Under the pieces are notes generated by a model. The model worked only from the letters and a program-made list of their open reading frames with translations, was not told the DNA's origin and did no database searches. 64,000 nucleotides of DNA from positions 1 to 64,000 of the forward strand of contig JAVVWB010000010.1 of NCBI GenBank assembly GCA_036652335.1. The letters are read 5' to 3'. Shown here one piece after another: positions 45,341 to 54,153 of this stretch (its first letter is position 1; the number at the start of each line of letters is the position of its first letter). The DNA is from JAVVWB01 sp036652335. GTDB lineage: Bacteria > Synergistota > Synergistia > Synergistales > Synergistaceae. Both the position numbers and the translations under genes were made by a program.

Positions 45341-46986
45341 AAAACAAAATATATAAAATAGTACTCCAGACATCAACACTCGTAATGATAACCTCAGTGC
45401 TATTTGTAATATTTATACTGCACGGCTACTTCACAGACATAAGAAACGAACAACAGAAAAACTTACTCAACGTAATAGCAGAAATGCTAAACGAGGAAAA
45501 AAGCAATAAAAACATAACAAAAATTCCCCTCTCAAAAGAGAGAATAAACATAATAACCCCCGACGGAAAAGTAACATACGACAATCAAATAAACGTAAAC
45601 GAACTTCAAAATCACAAAAAACGAGAAGAAATACAAAAAGCTATAAAATATGGATATGGGGAAAGCAAACGATACTCAGCAACTCTATCGAAAAGAACCC
45701 TATACTCTGCAAAACTGCTAGAAAACGGACAAATTTTGCGAATATCAATAGACCAGCCGACAATAATAACAATGACATGGGCATTGATACAACCAATCAT
45801 AATAATATTCATAGTGATAATGTTTATATCTGCCATAATCGCACAAAAAACAGCAAGAAACATGGTAGCGCCAATAAATGCACTAGACCTAAAAAATCCA
45901 ATGAGCAACGATACATACCAAGAAATCTACCCACTACTAAAAAGAATAACTCAACAAAACAAAGAAATAGACAAACACATTGAAGAAATAGAAGAAAAAA
46001 CAAAAGAAATGCAATCCATAATGGAAAATGTAAGCGATGCAATAATAATACTAAATGAAAAAGGAAACATTGTAACAGCAAATAAAAAAGCAAAAGAACT
46101 ACTCCACTGTAAAGAAAAAGACTACTACATGGACTTCTACAGAAATGCAACCTACAGTGAAATAGTCGAAAATGCATTAAAAGGTAAAAATTCACACACA
46201 CTAATAAAAATAAACAGAGTTCCAATGCGTCTAAACGCAAGCTCAGTTCAAACGGGAGAAGAAGAACACTCTGTATTCCTATTCATCAGTGACACAACAG
46301 ATGAAGAAAAGACAGAAACAATGAGAAAAGAATTCACTGCAAACGTCTCACATGAGCTCAAAACACCACTTGCGGGAATAATGGCAACGGCAGAAATAAT
46401 AAAAGACGGGATAGTAAAAGAGCAAGACATAAAACATTTTGCTAATAACATACAACAAGAATCATCTCGTCTACTCTCTCTCATACAAGACATAATAAAA
46501 CTTTCATCCATGGATGAAAATAAAAATCCATATAAAAAGGAAGACATAAAAATAAAAGAAATATGTGAAAAAGTAAAAAATGACCTCACAGCAAAAGCAA
46601 CACAAAAAGACATAACAATATCACTATCGGGAAATGACCCAGTAATAAAGGGAGACACCACTCTTCTATATGAAGCAATATACAATCTATGTGACAATGC
46701 TATAACCTACAACAAACCACAGGGCAAAGTAACAATCACCCTAGAAGAAAAAAACGAAGAAACATTGTTATCCATTGAAGACACGGGAATAGGAATAAGC
46801 AAAGAAAATTTACAAAGAATATACGAAAGATTTTACAGAGAAGACAAAAGCCACTCAAAAGAAACAGGCGGTACAGGACTAGGACTCTCAATAGTAAAAC
46901 ACATAGCAGAAATTCACAAAGCAGAAATAGTAACAGAAAGTGAAAAAGACAAAGGCACAAAAATTACACTAATATTCAAAAAATAA
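45337..46986 (+). CDS. phoR: PhoR-type sensor histidine kinase
   Basis: 549 residues. Two transmembrane helices (about 10-28 and 145-170) flank an extracytoplasmic domain; a linker with coiled-coil Glu/Lys repeats, a PAS domain ('IMENVSDAIIILNEKGNIVTANKKAKELL', about 230-260), the H-box 'VSHELKTPLAG' (His about 339), N-box 'NAITYNKP', and G-boxes 'DTGIGIS' and 'GGTGLGLSIVKHI' follow. ATGA overlap with phoB. Confidence 0.95.
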   Translation: MKNKIYKIVLQTSTLVMITSVLFVIFILHGYFTDIRNEQQKNLLNVIAEMLNEEKSNKNITKIPLSKERINIITPDGKVTYDNQINVNELQNHKKREEIQKAIKYGYGESKRYSATLSKRTLYSAKLLENGQILRISIDQPTIITMTWALIQPIIIIFIVIMFISAIIAQKTARNMVAPINALDLKNPMSNDTYQEIYPLLKRITQQNKEIDKHIEEIEEKTKEMQSIMENVSDAIIILNEKGNIVTANKKAKELLHCKEKDYYMDFYRNATYSEIVENALKGKNSHTLIKINRVPMRLNASSVQTGEEEHSVFLFISDTTDEEKTETMRKEFTANVSHELKTPLAGIMATAEIIKDGIVKEQDIKHFANNIQQESSRLLSLIQDIIKLSSMDENKNPYKKEDIKIKEICEKVKNDLTAKATQKDITISLSGNDPVIKGDTTLLYEAIYNLCDNAITYNKPQGKVTITLEEKNEETLLSIEDTGIGISKENLQRIYERFYREDKSHSKETGGTGLGLSIVKHIAEIHKAEIVTESEKDKGTKITLIFKK

Positions 46987-47001
46987 AAAACAACAAAACA
47001 A

Positions 47002-47038
47002 AAAACCACACTTCATCTAAACGAAGCGTGGTTTTTTT
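47002..47038 (+). terminator. terminator of the pst-pho operon
   Basis: Stem AAACCACACTTC/GAAGCGTGGTTT (one mismatch) with an 8-base loop and seven T, 15 bases after phoR. Confidence 0.9.
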
Positions 47039-47113
47039 GTTTGAAATTCTAAATTAAAATGATTTCAACTTGTAGCCCAAATGGTTTATTTTCGATTTAC
47101 TGCATACTTTCTC

Positions 47114-47166
47114 TTGACATTTTTTGAAACTGATTATAATATGCACTTGCGTTAGCCATTGCTAAC
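47114..47166 (+). promoter_or_regulatory. feoA promoter with GTTAG-N6-CTAAC operator
   Basis: TTGACA (47114-47119) and TATAAT (47135-47140; spacer 15) are followed by the palindrome GTTAG-CCATTG-CTAAC at 47151-47166, where a repressor would block initiation. The same palindrome geometry occurs at two other promoters nearby. Confidence 0.7.
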
Positions 47167-47189
47167 CGATTATAAATCGAGGTGATTTA

Positions 47190-47399
47190 ATGCCACTAAC
47201 ATTTCTTTCGTGCGGTCAAGAAGCGACAATAAAACATATCACCGGGCGTGACGAAACAAAAAAATTTTTAGAATCAATGGGATTTATCAGAGGAGAAAAA
47301 GTAAAAGTCGTTTCGTCTAACAGCGACAATTTAATCATTCTAGTTAGAGGGACAAGATTAGCCTTAGACAATTCAATGGCTTTTAGAATTCACATATAG
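47190..47399 (+). CDS. feoA: FeoA-family protein (first copy)
   Basis: 69 residues, SH3-like fold. 'CGQEATIKHITGRDETKKFLESMGFIRGEKVKVVS' and 'LIILVRGTRLALDNSMAFRIHI' are the usual FeoA motifs. FeoA is a cytoplasmic accessory of the FeoB ferrous iron channel. GAGGTGAT precedes the ATG. Two FeoA genes in tandem precede feoB. Confidence 0.92.
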   Translation: MPLTFLSCGQEATIKHITGRDETKKFLESMGFIRGEKVKVVSSNSDNLIILVRGTRLALDNSMAFRIHI

Positions 47400-47410
47400 G
47401 AGGGATATAA

Positions 47411-47632
47411 ATGGCAACACTAAAGGATATTGCATGCAACACACATGTCGTAATTTCCAAAATCAAAGGAGAAGGTGCTTTGAAACGTAGAATTATGGAC
47501 ATGGGGCTCACAAAAGGCACAAAAATATATATTAGAAAAACTGCCCCGCTTGGCGACCCAGTAGAGATAACAGTGAGAGGATATGAGCTTTCACTAAGGA
47601 AAAGCGATGCAGAAAAAATAGAAGTTGAATAA
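47411..47632 (+). CDS. feoA: FeoA-family protein (second copy)
   Basis: 73 residues. 'GALKRRIMDMGLTKGTKIYIRKTAPLGDPVEITVRGYELSLRKSDAEKIEV' is closest to the canonical FeoA consensus, more so than the first copy. AGGAGG precedes the ATG at 11 bases from the first copy's stop. Confidence 0.94.
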   Translation: MATLKDIACNTHVVISKIKGEGALKRRIMDMGLTKGTKIYIRKTAPLGDPVEITVRGYELSLRKSDAEKIEVE

Positions 47633-47643
47633 TACAAAAAAAC

Positions 47644-47668
47644 AACAGGCGATAAACCTGATTTTTTT
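47644..47668 (+). terminator. weak hairpin after the feoA pair
   Basis: ACAGG/CCTG short stem with loop CGATAAA and a run of seven T. It could reduce readthrough into feoB, which has its own operator. Confidence 0.45.
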
Positions 47669-47678
47669 AGTTATATAA

Positions 47679-47694
47679 GTTAGCACACGCTAAC
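47679..47694 (+). promoter_or_regulatory. GTTAG-N6-CTAAC operator upstream of feoB
   Basis: GTTAG-CACACG-CTAAC, one base after a -10-like TATATA (47672-47677) and 18 bases before the feoB start. Same spacing as the feoA and P-ATPase operators. Confidence 0.65.
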
Positions 47695-47711
47695 CGCAAG
47701 GAGGAGTTTTA

Positions 47712-49724
47712 GTGGGTTATAAAATAGCATTACTCGGGAATCCAAACTGTGGAAAAACTACAATGTACAATGCGCTAACAGGTAGTACCCAGTATGTAGG
47801 AAACTGGCCCGGAGTAACAGTAGAAAAAAAAGAGGGCGAATTAAAGAAATCAAAAAACACACTTTTGGTAGACCTGCCCGGCATATATTCACTCTCACCG
47901 TACTCACTAGAGGAAAGAGTAACAAGAGACTACCTAACAGACGACAAACCAAATGCAATCATTAACATTGTCGACTCCACAAATATTGAAAGAAGTCTTT
48001 ACCTAACAACTCAGCTACTTGAGATGAATATCCCTATGGTAGTAGCTCTTAATATGTCTGACATATTGGAAAAAAGAAATGATACATTAGATGAACAAAT
48101 TCTATCAAAAAAACTCGGTTGCCCTGTTATAAAGACATCTGCTTCCGAAGGATTCGGACTAGACACTCTTATGAGTGCAGCAATGGAACAAGTAACAACT
48201 GGCACAGCTGAGTTAAAACAAATTGAGTTTGAGTGTACTGTGTGCAAAGCAATTAAAGAAATAGAAACGATTGTTGAACCATTCATAAAAGGACACTCAT
48301 TACGTTGGGTCGCAGTAAATTTATTTGGCAGAGATCCTGTAGTAAAAGAACACCTCTCAATAGATAATGACGCAATGCTCAAAATAGACACTGTAATCAC
48401 AAAAGTAGAAAACGAAATGGGAGACGATGCAGAAAGTATTTTAGCAAACGGCAGATACTTTGCCATAGACAAAATTCTTTCAACTGCTCTATGTCGTAAC
48501 TGCAAATCAGGTGAAGCTGTTTCAGACCAAATTGACCGTGTCGTAACAAATAGATTTTTAGGCTTGCCAATATTTTTTGCAATTATGTGGGGAGTCTACT
48601 ACGTCTCTATTTCCACAGTAGGAGATTTCTTTATTGGTTGGATTGAAGAATCATCTGGCTCAATAACTGCCTTTTTGGAAACATTCCTTACAGGTGCAGG
48701 TGTATCTGAATGGCTAATATCTCTTATAAACGATGGCTGCATAGGTGGCGTTACGAGCGTCCTTACCTTTGTACCTCAACTTATGATTTTATACGTATTT
48801 ATAGCTATCTTAGAAGACAGTGGATACATGGCAAGAGTTGCCTTTATTATGGACAGAATTTTCCGTTCATTTGGTCTATCAGGGAAATCATTCATCCCGA
48901 TGTTAATTGGTTCCGGTTGTGCTGTCCCTGCAATTATGGGTTCGAGGACAATTGAGAATGACAAAGATAGACGTATGACAATAATACTAACCCCATTCAT
49001 CCCTTGCGGAGCAAAACTCCCTGTTCTTGCACTATTTACAGCGATGTTCTTTCAAAACAATACTTGGGTCGGTCCGTCAATGTACATAATTGGAATTGTA
49101 ATGGTAATAATTTCAGGAATCATATTAAAAAAGACAAAAATGTTTGCAGGTGACCCCGCTCCTTTTGTAATGGAACTACCAGGATACAGAATCCCTACAA
49201 TTAAAGGAGTACTTATTCATACATGGGACAGAGGAAAAGCTTTCATGATAAAAGCAGGAACGATAATATTCTTTGCTTGCGGTGTAATCTGGTTCTTACA
49301 GAGCTTTAATATCTCTCTTGAAATGGTCGATATGAATGAAAGCATGTTAGCATCATTTGGGAAAATAATAGCTCCAATATTCGCTCCTCTTGGTTTTGGT
49401 TCATGGCAAGCAGCTGTCGCAGTTGTCACAGGTTTTCTTGCAAAAGAAGTTGTAGTTGCGACGCTTGGAATTCTATATGGACTAGGAGAAGTATCAGAGG
49501 GAGATCCAAACTTAATACACAACCTAGCTCAAGTTTTCACACCAATTAGCGCCTACTCATTTATGGTCTTTACGGTACTTGCCCCTCCATGTTTTGCAGC
49601 AATAGGAGCAATAAGGGCAGAAATGAAATCAATCAAATGGACATTATTTGCACTAGGTTGGCAACTCCTCTGCGGATATGTAGTAGCAACACTAATATAT
49701 CAGATAGGTTCAAGAATACTTTAA
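47712..49724 (+). CDS. feoB: ferrous iron transporter FeoB
   Basis: 670 residues. N-terminal GTPase: G1 'GNPNCGKTT' (9-17), G3 'DLPG' (54-57), G4 'ALNMSD'; then a helical GDI-like spacer and a membrane domain with eight or more helices including the two gate regions ('SGCAVPAIMGSR' and 'PCGAKLPV', 'LAPPCFAAIGAIR'). It imports Fe2+. Start is GTG 47712 with AAGGAGGAG upstream. Confidence 0.96.
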   Translation: MGYKIALLGNPNCGKTTMYNALTGSTQYVGNWPGVTVEKKEGELKKSKNTLLVDLPGIYSLSPYSLEERVTRDYLTDDKPNAIINIVDSTNIERSLYLTTQLLEMNIPMVVALNMSDILEKRNDTLDEQILSKKLGCPVIKTSASEGFGLDTLMSAAMEQVTTGTAELKQIEFECTVCKAIKEIETIVEPFIKGHSLRWVAVNLFGRDPVVKEHLSIDNDAMLKIDTVITKVENEMGDDAESILANGRYFAIDKILSTALCRNCKSGEAVSDQIDRVVTNRFLGLPIFFAIMWGVYYVSISTVGDFFIGWIEESSGSITAFLETFLTGAGVSEWLISLINDGCIGGVTSVLTFVPQLMILYVFIAILEDSGYMARVAFIMDRIFRSFGLSGKSFIPMLIGSGCAVPAIMGSRTIENDKDRRMTIILTPFIPCGAKLPVLALFTAMFFQNNTWVGPSMYIIGIVMVIISGIILKKTKMFAGDPAPFVMELPGYRIPTIKGVLIHTWDRGKAFMIKAGTIIFFACGVIWFLQSFNISLEMVDMNESMLASFGKIIAPIFAPLGFGSWQAAVAVVTGFLAKEVVVATLGILYGLGEVSEGDPNLIHNLAQVFTPISAYSFMVFTVLAPPCFAAIGAIRAEMKSIKWTLFALGWQLLCGYVVATLIYQIGSRIL

Positions 49725-49739
49725 AAAGGAGTAACCCCT

Positions 49740-49901
49740 ATGTCAAACATAATAGTAGGAATAATAATATTTGGGCTTTTATTTGCTGCACTCTTCTTCA
49801 CCGTTACAAAAAAAGCATCTACTTGCTGTTCAGGTTGCAGTCACTGTAGCTGCTGTGAAAAAAGAGAGGCAACTAAAACTGATACAAAAATACAGAAATA
49901 A
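49740..49901 (+). CDS. FeoB-associated Cys-rich membrane protein
   Basis: 53 residues: one transmembrane helix (about 3-22), then a Cys cluster 'TCCSGCSHCSCCEKR' with six Cys at about 29-39 and a charged tail. This is the small FeoB-associated Cys-rich protein found after feoB in Firmicutes, proposed to assist iron uptake. AAAAGGAG precedes ATG 49740, 15 bases after feoB. Confidence 0.85.
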   Translation: MSNIIVGIIIFGLLFAALFFTVTKKASTCCSGCSHCSCCEKREATKTDTKIQK

Positions 49902-49936
49902 TATTTGCTATCGTCGACGCACTACCTCCATAAAAA

Positions 49937-49975
49937 GTTGAGAGAGAGAATGCTGACTCTCTCTCAACACTCTTA
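49937..49975 (+). terminator. hairpin after the feo genes
   Basis: Perfect 12-bp stem GTTGAGAGAGAG/CTCTCTCTCAAC with an 8-base loop; the tail is ACTCTTAAAT, so termination may be partial and the DUF3793 gene may be co-transcribed. Confidence 0.6.
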
Positions 49976-50010
49976 AATCAGAAATATAAGAAAGGAGGCG
50001 TGAAATACCA

Positions 50011-50616
50011 ATGGAATCTAAATTTGAATCCTTAATTGGGTTACATTGTGCACCAACAATAATGGGGATAAAACCCGCAAACTTGTTTTCATGGCAAAAT
50101 TCTTATGACAGAGCAACACCCTGTCTTGACGAAATAATCAGCACATATAAAAACAAATTTGACACACTAGGTATATCGTTAGAGATACTGTGTAAATGCA
50201 AAAGACACACATTAGTGTACTTATACAGAGACACACTGCTACAAGAACACCTTCACCTAAAAAAGTCACAAGAAATCTTAATAAAATACAACTATAAAGA
50301 AAGTGCAACCATTAGAGAACTAATCAATTCTTTAAAAGAACATCTAAGAGGACAAAAAAACTTTCCTCATGAGATAGGGTTATTTTTAGGATATCCACCA
50401 GAAGACGTTATAGGTTTCATAGAAAACAATGGAAAAAAATGTAAATTATGCGGAGAATGGAAAGTATATGGAGAGACAAACAGAGCTAAAAACTTATTTG
50501 ATAGATATAAAGATTGCAGAAACTATCTTTGTGAAAAAATAAGCGGTGGTACATGCCTATCAGAAATCATAAATGAAATAAACACTTCGTCCAACAACAT
50601 AGGGTTATTAACATGA
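50011..50616 (+). CDS. DUF3793 family protein
   Basis: 201 residues, cytoplasmic. Recognisable by 'LIGLHCAPTIMGIKPANLF' at the start and 'PHEIGLFLGYPPEDVIGFIENNGKKCKLCGEWKVYG' in the middle, with Cys pair CKLC. Members are found beside feoB and flavodoxin genes in anaerobic Firmicutes; the function is not known, and metal or Fe-S binding by the Cys is only a guess. AAAGGAGG lies about 12 bases before ATG. Confidence 0.8.
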   Translation: MESKFESLIGLHCAPTIMGIKPANLFSWQNSYDRATPCLDEIISTYKNKFDTLGISLEILCKCKRHTLVYLYRDTLLQEHLHLKKSQEILIKYNYKESATIRELINSLKEHLRGQKNFPHEIGLFLGYPPEDVIGFIENNGKKCKLCGEWKVYGETNRAKNLFDRYKDCRNYLCEKISGGTCLSEIINEINTSSNNIGLLT

Positions 50617-50635
50617 AAAAGGGGTTGTTATAACT

Positions 50636-51061
50636 ATGAAAGTAGCAATTATATATTGGAGTGCAACTGGTAATACAAGGATTATGGCACAATCAATAGG
50701 AAAAGGGCTTAAATCTGCCGGGACAGAATGCAACTTAATCCCGGTATCAGAGGCAAAAGAATCAACCATAGATGAACATGAAATGATTGCATTTGGTTGC
50801 CCCTCAATGGGGACAGAAATGCTTGAGGAAATAGAATTTGACCCATATTTCACAAAAATAGAAAGCAAGCTTAAAAACAAAAAAGTTGCATTATTTGGAT
50901 CATATAGTTGGGGTAACGGTGAATGGATGAGAGACTGGGAAAAGCGTGTCATAGTGGACAACGCACATTTATTTGAAGAAGGACTAACAATAAACGACAC
51001 ACCAGACGAAGACGGAATTAAGTCATGTATTGATTATGGGGAAAGATTTAGTAAATTTTAA
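50636..51061 (+). CDS. flavodoxin
   Basis: 141 residues. FMN phosphate loop 'WSATGNTRIMAQSI' (about 8-21), 'FGCPSMGTEMLEE' and 'LFGSYSWGNGEWM' (aromatic isoalloxazine contact) give a short-chain flavodoxin. It replaces ferredoxin as electron carrier when iron is scarce, which fits its place 20 bases after DUF3793 in the feo region. Confidence 0.92.
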   Translation: MKVAIIYWSATGNTRIMAQSIGKGLKSAGTECNLIPVSEAKESTIDEHEMIAFGCPSMGTEMLEEIEFDPYFTKIESKLKNKKVALFGSYSWGNGEWMRDWEKRVIVDNAHLFEEGLTINDTPDEDGIKSCIDYGERFSKF

Positions 51062-51165
51062 AAGCAAGTAACACAAAACAAACTTACTACTTACTTCATT
51101 TTAATTTCTACTAAATCACAACTATATAAAGTCACATAAAATATAGATACTTTGAAGGTGAGAAT

Positions 51166-51522
51166 ATGGAAAAAAGAAAAAAAGGCTTCCACAATTACAC
51201 ATTAAAAGGCACAGAATCCGCTATTGAATACATACACAAAAACATATACTCCTCTATCAGAATAGCTGATTTAGCCGAAAAATATGACATTTCACCATCA
51301 GCATTTAAAAGGTGTTTTAAAGAGAAAATGGGAGTTCCTGTATATACATATATAAGAAAAACAAAAATGAATAAAGCTGCAGAGATGCTAACTTCAACAA
51401 ATATGAGCGTGACAGACGTAGCGCAAGAAGTAGGATTTCTTAACACAAGCAAATTTTCATCTGCATTCAAAGATGTAATGGGTGAATACCCGAGTCTATA
51501 CAGGGATAAATTCTCCTTTTAG
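51166..51522 (+). CDS. AraC-type DNA-binding protein (HTH domain only)
   Basis: 118 residues made almost wholly of the two AraC helix-turn-helix motifs: 'IADLAEKYDISPSAFKRCFKEKMGVPVYTYIRKTKMNKAAEML' and 'VTDVAQEVGFLNTSKFSSAFKDVMGEYPSLYR'. No sensing domain is present, so it is like MarA/SoxS types or the C-terminal half of a longer protein. Position between flavodoxin and ferredoxin suggests control of iron or redox genes. Confidence 0.88.
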   Translation: MEKRKKGFHNYTLKGTESAIEYIHKNIYSSIRIADLAEKYDISPSAFKRCFKEKMGVPVYTYIRKTKMNKAAEMLTSTNMSVTDVAQEVGFLNTSKFSSAFKDVMGEYPSLYRDKFSF

Positions 51523-51623
51523 AACATCACAAATACTCTTCACAAAAAGACCTTTTTAGAGTAGCATACATAGAGTCCGAAAGGTACGATAGTTACATCA
51601 TCTTGTTGAAGGAGGTTTTTCAA

Positions 51624-51800
51624 ATGGCAAAAGCAGTAGTAAACAAAGACGAATGCGTAGGATGCGAAGCTTGCGTAGGAGCATGCCCTGTTTCAGCAAT
51701 TACAGTTGATGACGGAAAAGCAACAGTAGATGCAGATACATGTGTAGAATGCGGCGCTTGCGTAGCAACATGTCCCGTTGGAGCAATCTCACAGGACTAA
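51624..51800 (+). CDS. 2[4Fe-4S] ferredoxin
   Basis: 58 residues with two cluster motifs C-x2-C-x2-C-x3-C-P: 'CVGCEACVGACP' and 'CVECGACVATCP', clostridial type. Start ATG 51624 after AAGGAGG. It carries low-potential electrons in anaerobic metabolism. Confidence 0.95.
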   Translation: MAKAVVNKDECVGCEACVGACPVSAITVDDGKATVDADTCVECGACVATCPVGAISQD

Positions 51801-51823
51801 TTCACTAAGCACAAAAAGCTAAG

Positions 51824-51865
51824 AAAAATAAAGGTGTTGAGGGCGACTTCGACACCTTTATTTTT
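51824..51865 (+). terminator. ferredoxin terminator
   Basis: Perfect 14-bp stem AAAAATAAAGGTGT/ACACCTTTATTTTT around a 14-base loop. Confidence 0.9.
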
Positions 51866-51877
51866 CTATAAATACTC

Positions 51878-51924
51878 TTGTGTAATATCCGACTCTATAG
51901 GATAATTAGTTAGCACTAACTAAC
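51878..51924 (+). promoter_or_regulatory. P-ATPase promoter with GTTAG-N6-CTAAC operator
   Basis: -35 TTGTGT (51878-51883) and -10 GATAAT (51901-51906), spacer 17, followed by GTTAG-CACTAA-CTAAC at 51909-51924. Confidence 0.68.
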
Positions 51925-51941
51925 TATAAGAAGGGGTAAAA

Positions 51942-54131
51942 ATGAGAGAAAAAACTGAGATAAAAATGAACTTCAAAGTCACAGGAATGACCTGTACTAC
52001 ATGCTCAAAAATAGTAGAAAGAACTATTTCAAAAATAGAGGGAGTAACATACGCATCAGTAAATCTAGCCACAGAAAGTGTTTTTGTAGTGGCAAGTCCC
52101 GAAGTTACATTTGATGAAATATCTAATGCTGTCAAAAAAAGTGGCTATGGAATATCAAAAGATATAGGCAAAAACCACGACGAAGAGAAATATAAAAAGG
52201 CACGCAACGAGCTTATATTTATATTTACATTTGGGCTTCCTGTATCAGTACTAATGATAATGCACATGATATATCACGTTGCAATTCCTAACTACACACT
52301 GATCGAAATAGCAGCAGGTGCTATAGTTATATTTATAGGAGCTCACAGGACACTAAAAGGTGCGTGGATAGCAGGGATACACTCACATACGAACATGGAC
52401 ACTCTAATCACCATAAGCTCCGTAGCATCTTGGATTACAGCTGTCCTCGTGTTTTATGGTTACCCTATACCCTCTTTTGGTACAGTGGGAATAATGATAA
52501 TTATGATGCACTATCTTGGACGTTTTATAGAATCTAAACTCCGTGATAAAGCAGCAAAGCAGATAAAAAAGCTACTTACTCTTCAACCAAGAGAGGCAAG
52601 AGTAATAAGAGACAACCAAGCACTGATGGTACCTATAGATGCAGTAAAACCCCAATCGATAATACAGATAAATCCAGGAGAACGTATTCCTCTTGATGGA
52701 ATTATCATAAAAGGGCAATCAGACATAGACGAATCACTCCTTACAGGTGAACCGCTTCCTGTACACAAAGAAGAAAATTCCGAAGTCACAAGTGGAGCAA
52801 TGAACCTCTCTGGCGTAATAAAAGTAGAAACGACAAAATTAGGAGAAGACACATTCCTCTCAAAAATGCTAGAACTAGTAAGAGAAGCACAAGGTAGCAA
52901 AATTCCATTACAAGCAGTAGCAGACAGGATAACGTTAGTATTCGTGCCAGCTGTACTTACTTTAGCAATAGCTAGTGCAATCGCATGGTACATAGGTTTC
53001 AATTATCTTTACGCATTAGTAGAACCATATGCAAAATACCTTCCATGGGGAGCAGTATTTAATCACGCAGAGCCAATAAACATAGCTATATATTCATTTG
53101 TTGCAACTCTTGTAATAGCCTGCCCTTGCGCATTAGGGCTTGCAACACCTATAGCTTTAGTATCAAGCACAGGAGAAGCTTCAAGAAACGGGTTACTTAT
53201 ACGCAACGCAGAAGCAATACAAACATTACATAGAGCAAATTGCATTATACTGGACAAAACAGGAACTCTCACAATGGGCAAAACAACTGTCATATCATGC
53301 GAAGTAGACACAGAGGAAAAACCTTACATTTACTCATTAGAAGCAAACTCAGGACACCCTCTTGCAAAAGCAATAAAAGAAGATTTAGGAACGTTAGCTG
53401 CAAGAAATGCCACAGATCCAGACTCAGTTAAAGAAATCCCAGGTGATGGTATATACGGTAGATGGGGAAAAGATGAATGGTTTATAGGAAAAACAAAAAA
53501 TAGAAATTTTTGGGAAAATAAAATATCAACTTTTACAACACTTGTAGAAGTAAGAAAAAACTCAGAACCTATAGCTTACTTTGAAATAGCAGACTCTATA
53601 AGAAGCGACACACCAAACGCTATAAAAGACCTCAAACTACTTGGCATAACTCCAATAATGGCAACAGGCGACAGCAAAGAAACAGCAGAAAAAATAGCAA
53701 ACGAATCAGAAATTACAGAAGTCTACAGTGGTGTACTTCCTAAAGATAAGCTAGACATAGTACAGAGAGAACAAGCAAAAGGTAAAAAAGTAATAATGGT
53801 CGGAGACGGAATAAATGACGCAGCAGCACTAAAAGGAGCAGACATAGGAATTGCAATAGGAGCAGGAATGGATCTTGCAGTAGACAATTCTGACATAGTA
53901 ATTTTAAGCGGAGGAATATCAAAAGTAGTATCTGCCGTAAAAATATCAAGAATTACGTGGAAAATAATAATAGAAAATTTATTCTTTGCATTTTTGTACA
54001 ACACAATTGCAATTCCGCTTGCAATGTCAGGACTTCTCCACCCAGTCGTAGCAGAAGTAGCAATGGCAATAAGCTCAATCACGGTTGTATTAAACTCTCT
54101 TAGAATAATAGGCTCTGCAGAAAGAAATTAA
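51942..54131 (+). CDS. copA: heavy-metal P1B-type ATPase, Cu(I)-type motifs
   Basis: 729 residues. One N-terminal heavy-metal domain (GMTCTTC, Cys 18 and 21), eight membrane helices, actuator 'LTGEPLPV', transmembrane CPC (394-396), phosphorylation DKTGT (Asp 438), 'SGHPLAKAI' HP motif, and 'VGDGINDAAAL' hinge. The last helices have 'YN' and 'MAISSITVVLNSLR', the P1B-1 pattern of Cu(I) exporters. Regulation by the operator shared with feo genes is odd for a copper pump. A metallochaperone gene follows. Confidence 0.9.
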   Translation: MREKTEIKMNFKVTGMTCTTCSKIVERTISKIEGVTYASVNLATESVFVVASPEVTFDEISNAVKKSGYGISKDIGKNHDEEKYKKARNELIFIFTFGLPVSVLMIMHMIYHVAIPNYTLIEIAAGAIVIFIGAHRTLKGAWIAGIHSHTNMDTLITISSVASWITAVLVFYGYPIPSFGTVGIMIIMMHYLGRFIESKLRDKAAKQIKKLLTLQPREARVIRDNQALMVPIDAVKPQSIIQINPGERIPLDGIIIKGQSDIDESLLTGEPLPVHKEENSEVTSGAMNLSGVIKVETTKLGEDTFLSKMLELVREAQGSKIPLQAVADRITLVFVPAVLTLAIASAIAWYIGFNYLYALVEPYAKYLPWGAVFNHAEPINIAIYSFVATLVIACPCALGLATPIALVSSTGEASRNGLLIRNAEAIQTLHRANCIILDKTGTLTMGKTTVISCEVDTEEKPYIYSLEANSGHPLAKAIKEDLGTLAARNATDPDSVKEIPGDGIYGRWGKDEWFIGKTKNRNFWENKISTFTTLVEVRKNSEPIAYFEIADSIRSDTPNAIKDLKLLGITPIMATGDSKETAEKIANESEITEVYSGVLPKDKLDIVQREQAKGKKVIMVGDGINDAAALKGADIGIAIGAGMDLAVDNSDIVILSGGISKVVSAVKISRITWKIIIENLFFAFLYNTIAIPLAMSGLLHPVVAEVAMAISSITVVLNSLRIIGSAERN

Positions 54132-54153
54132 ATTACAGAAAGAAGTGTTTTAA

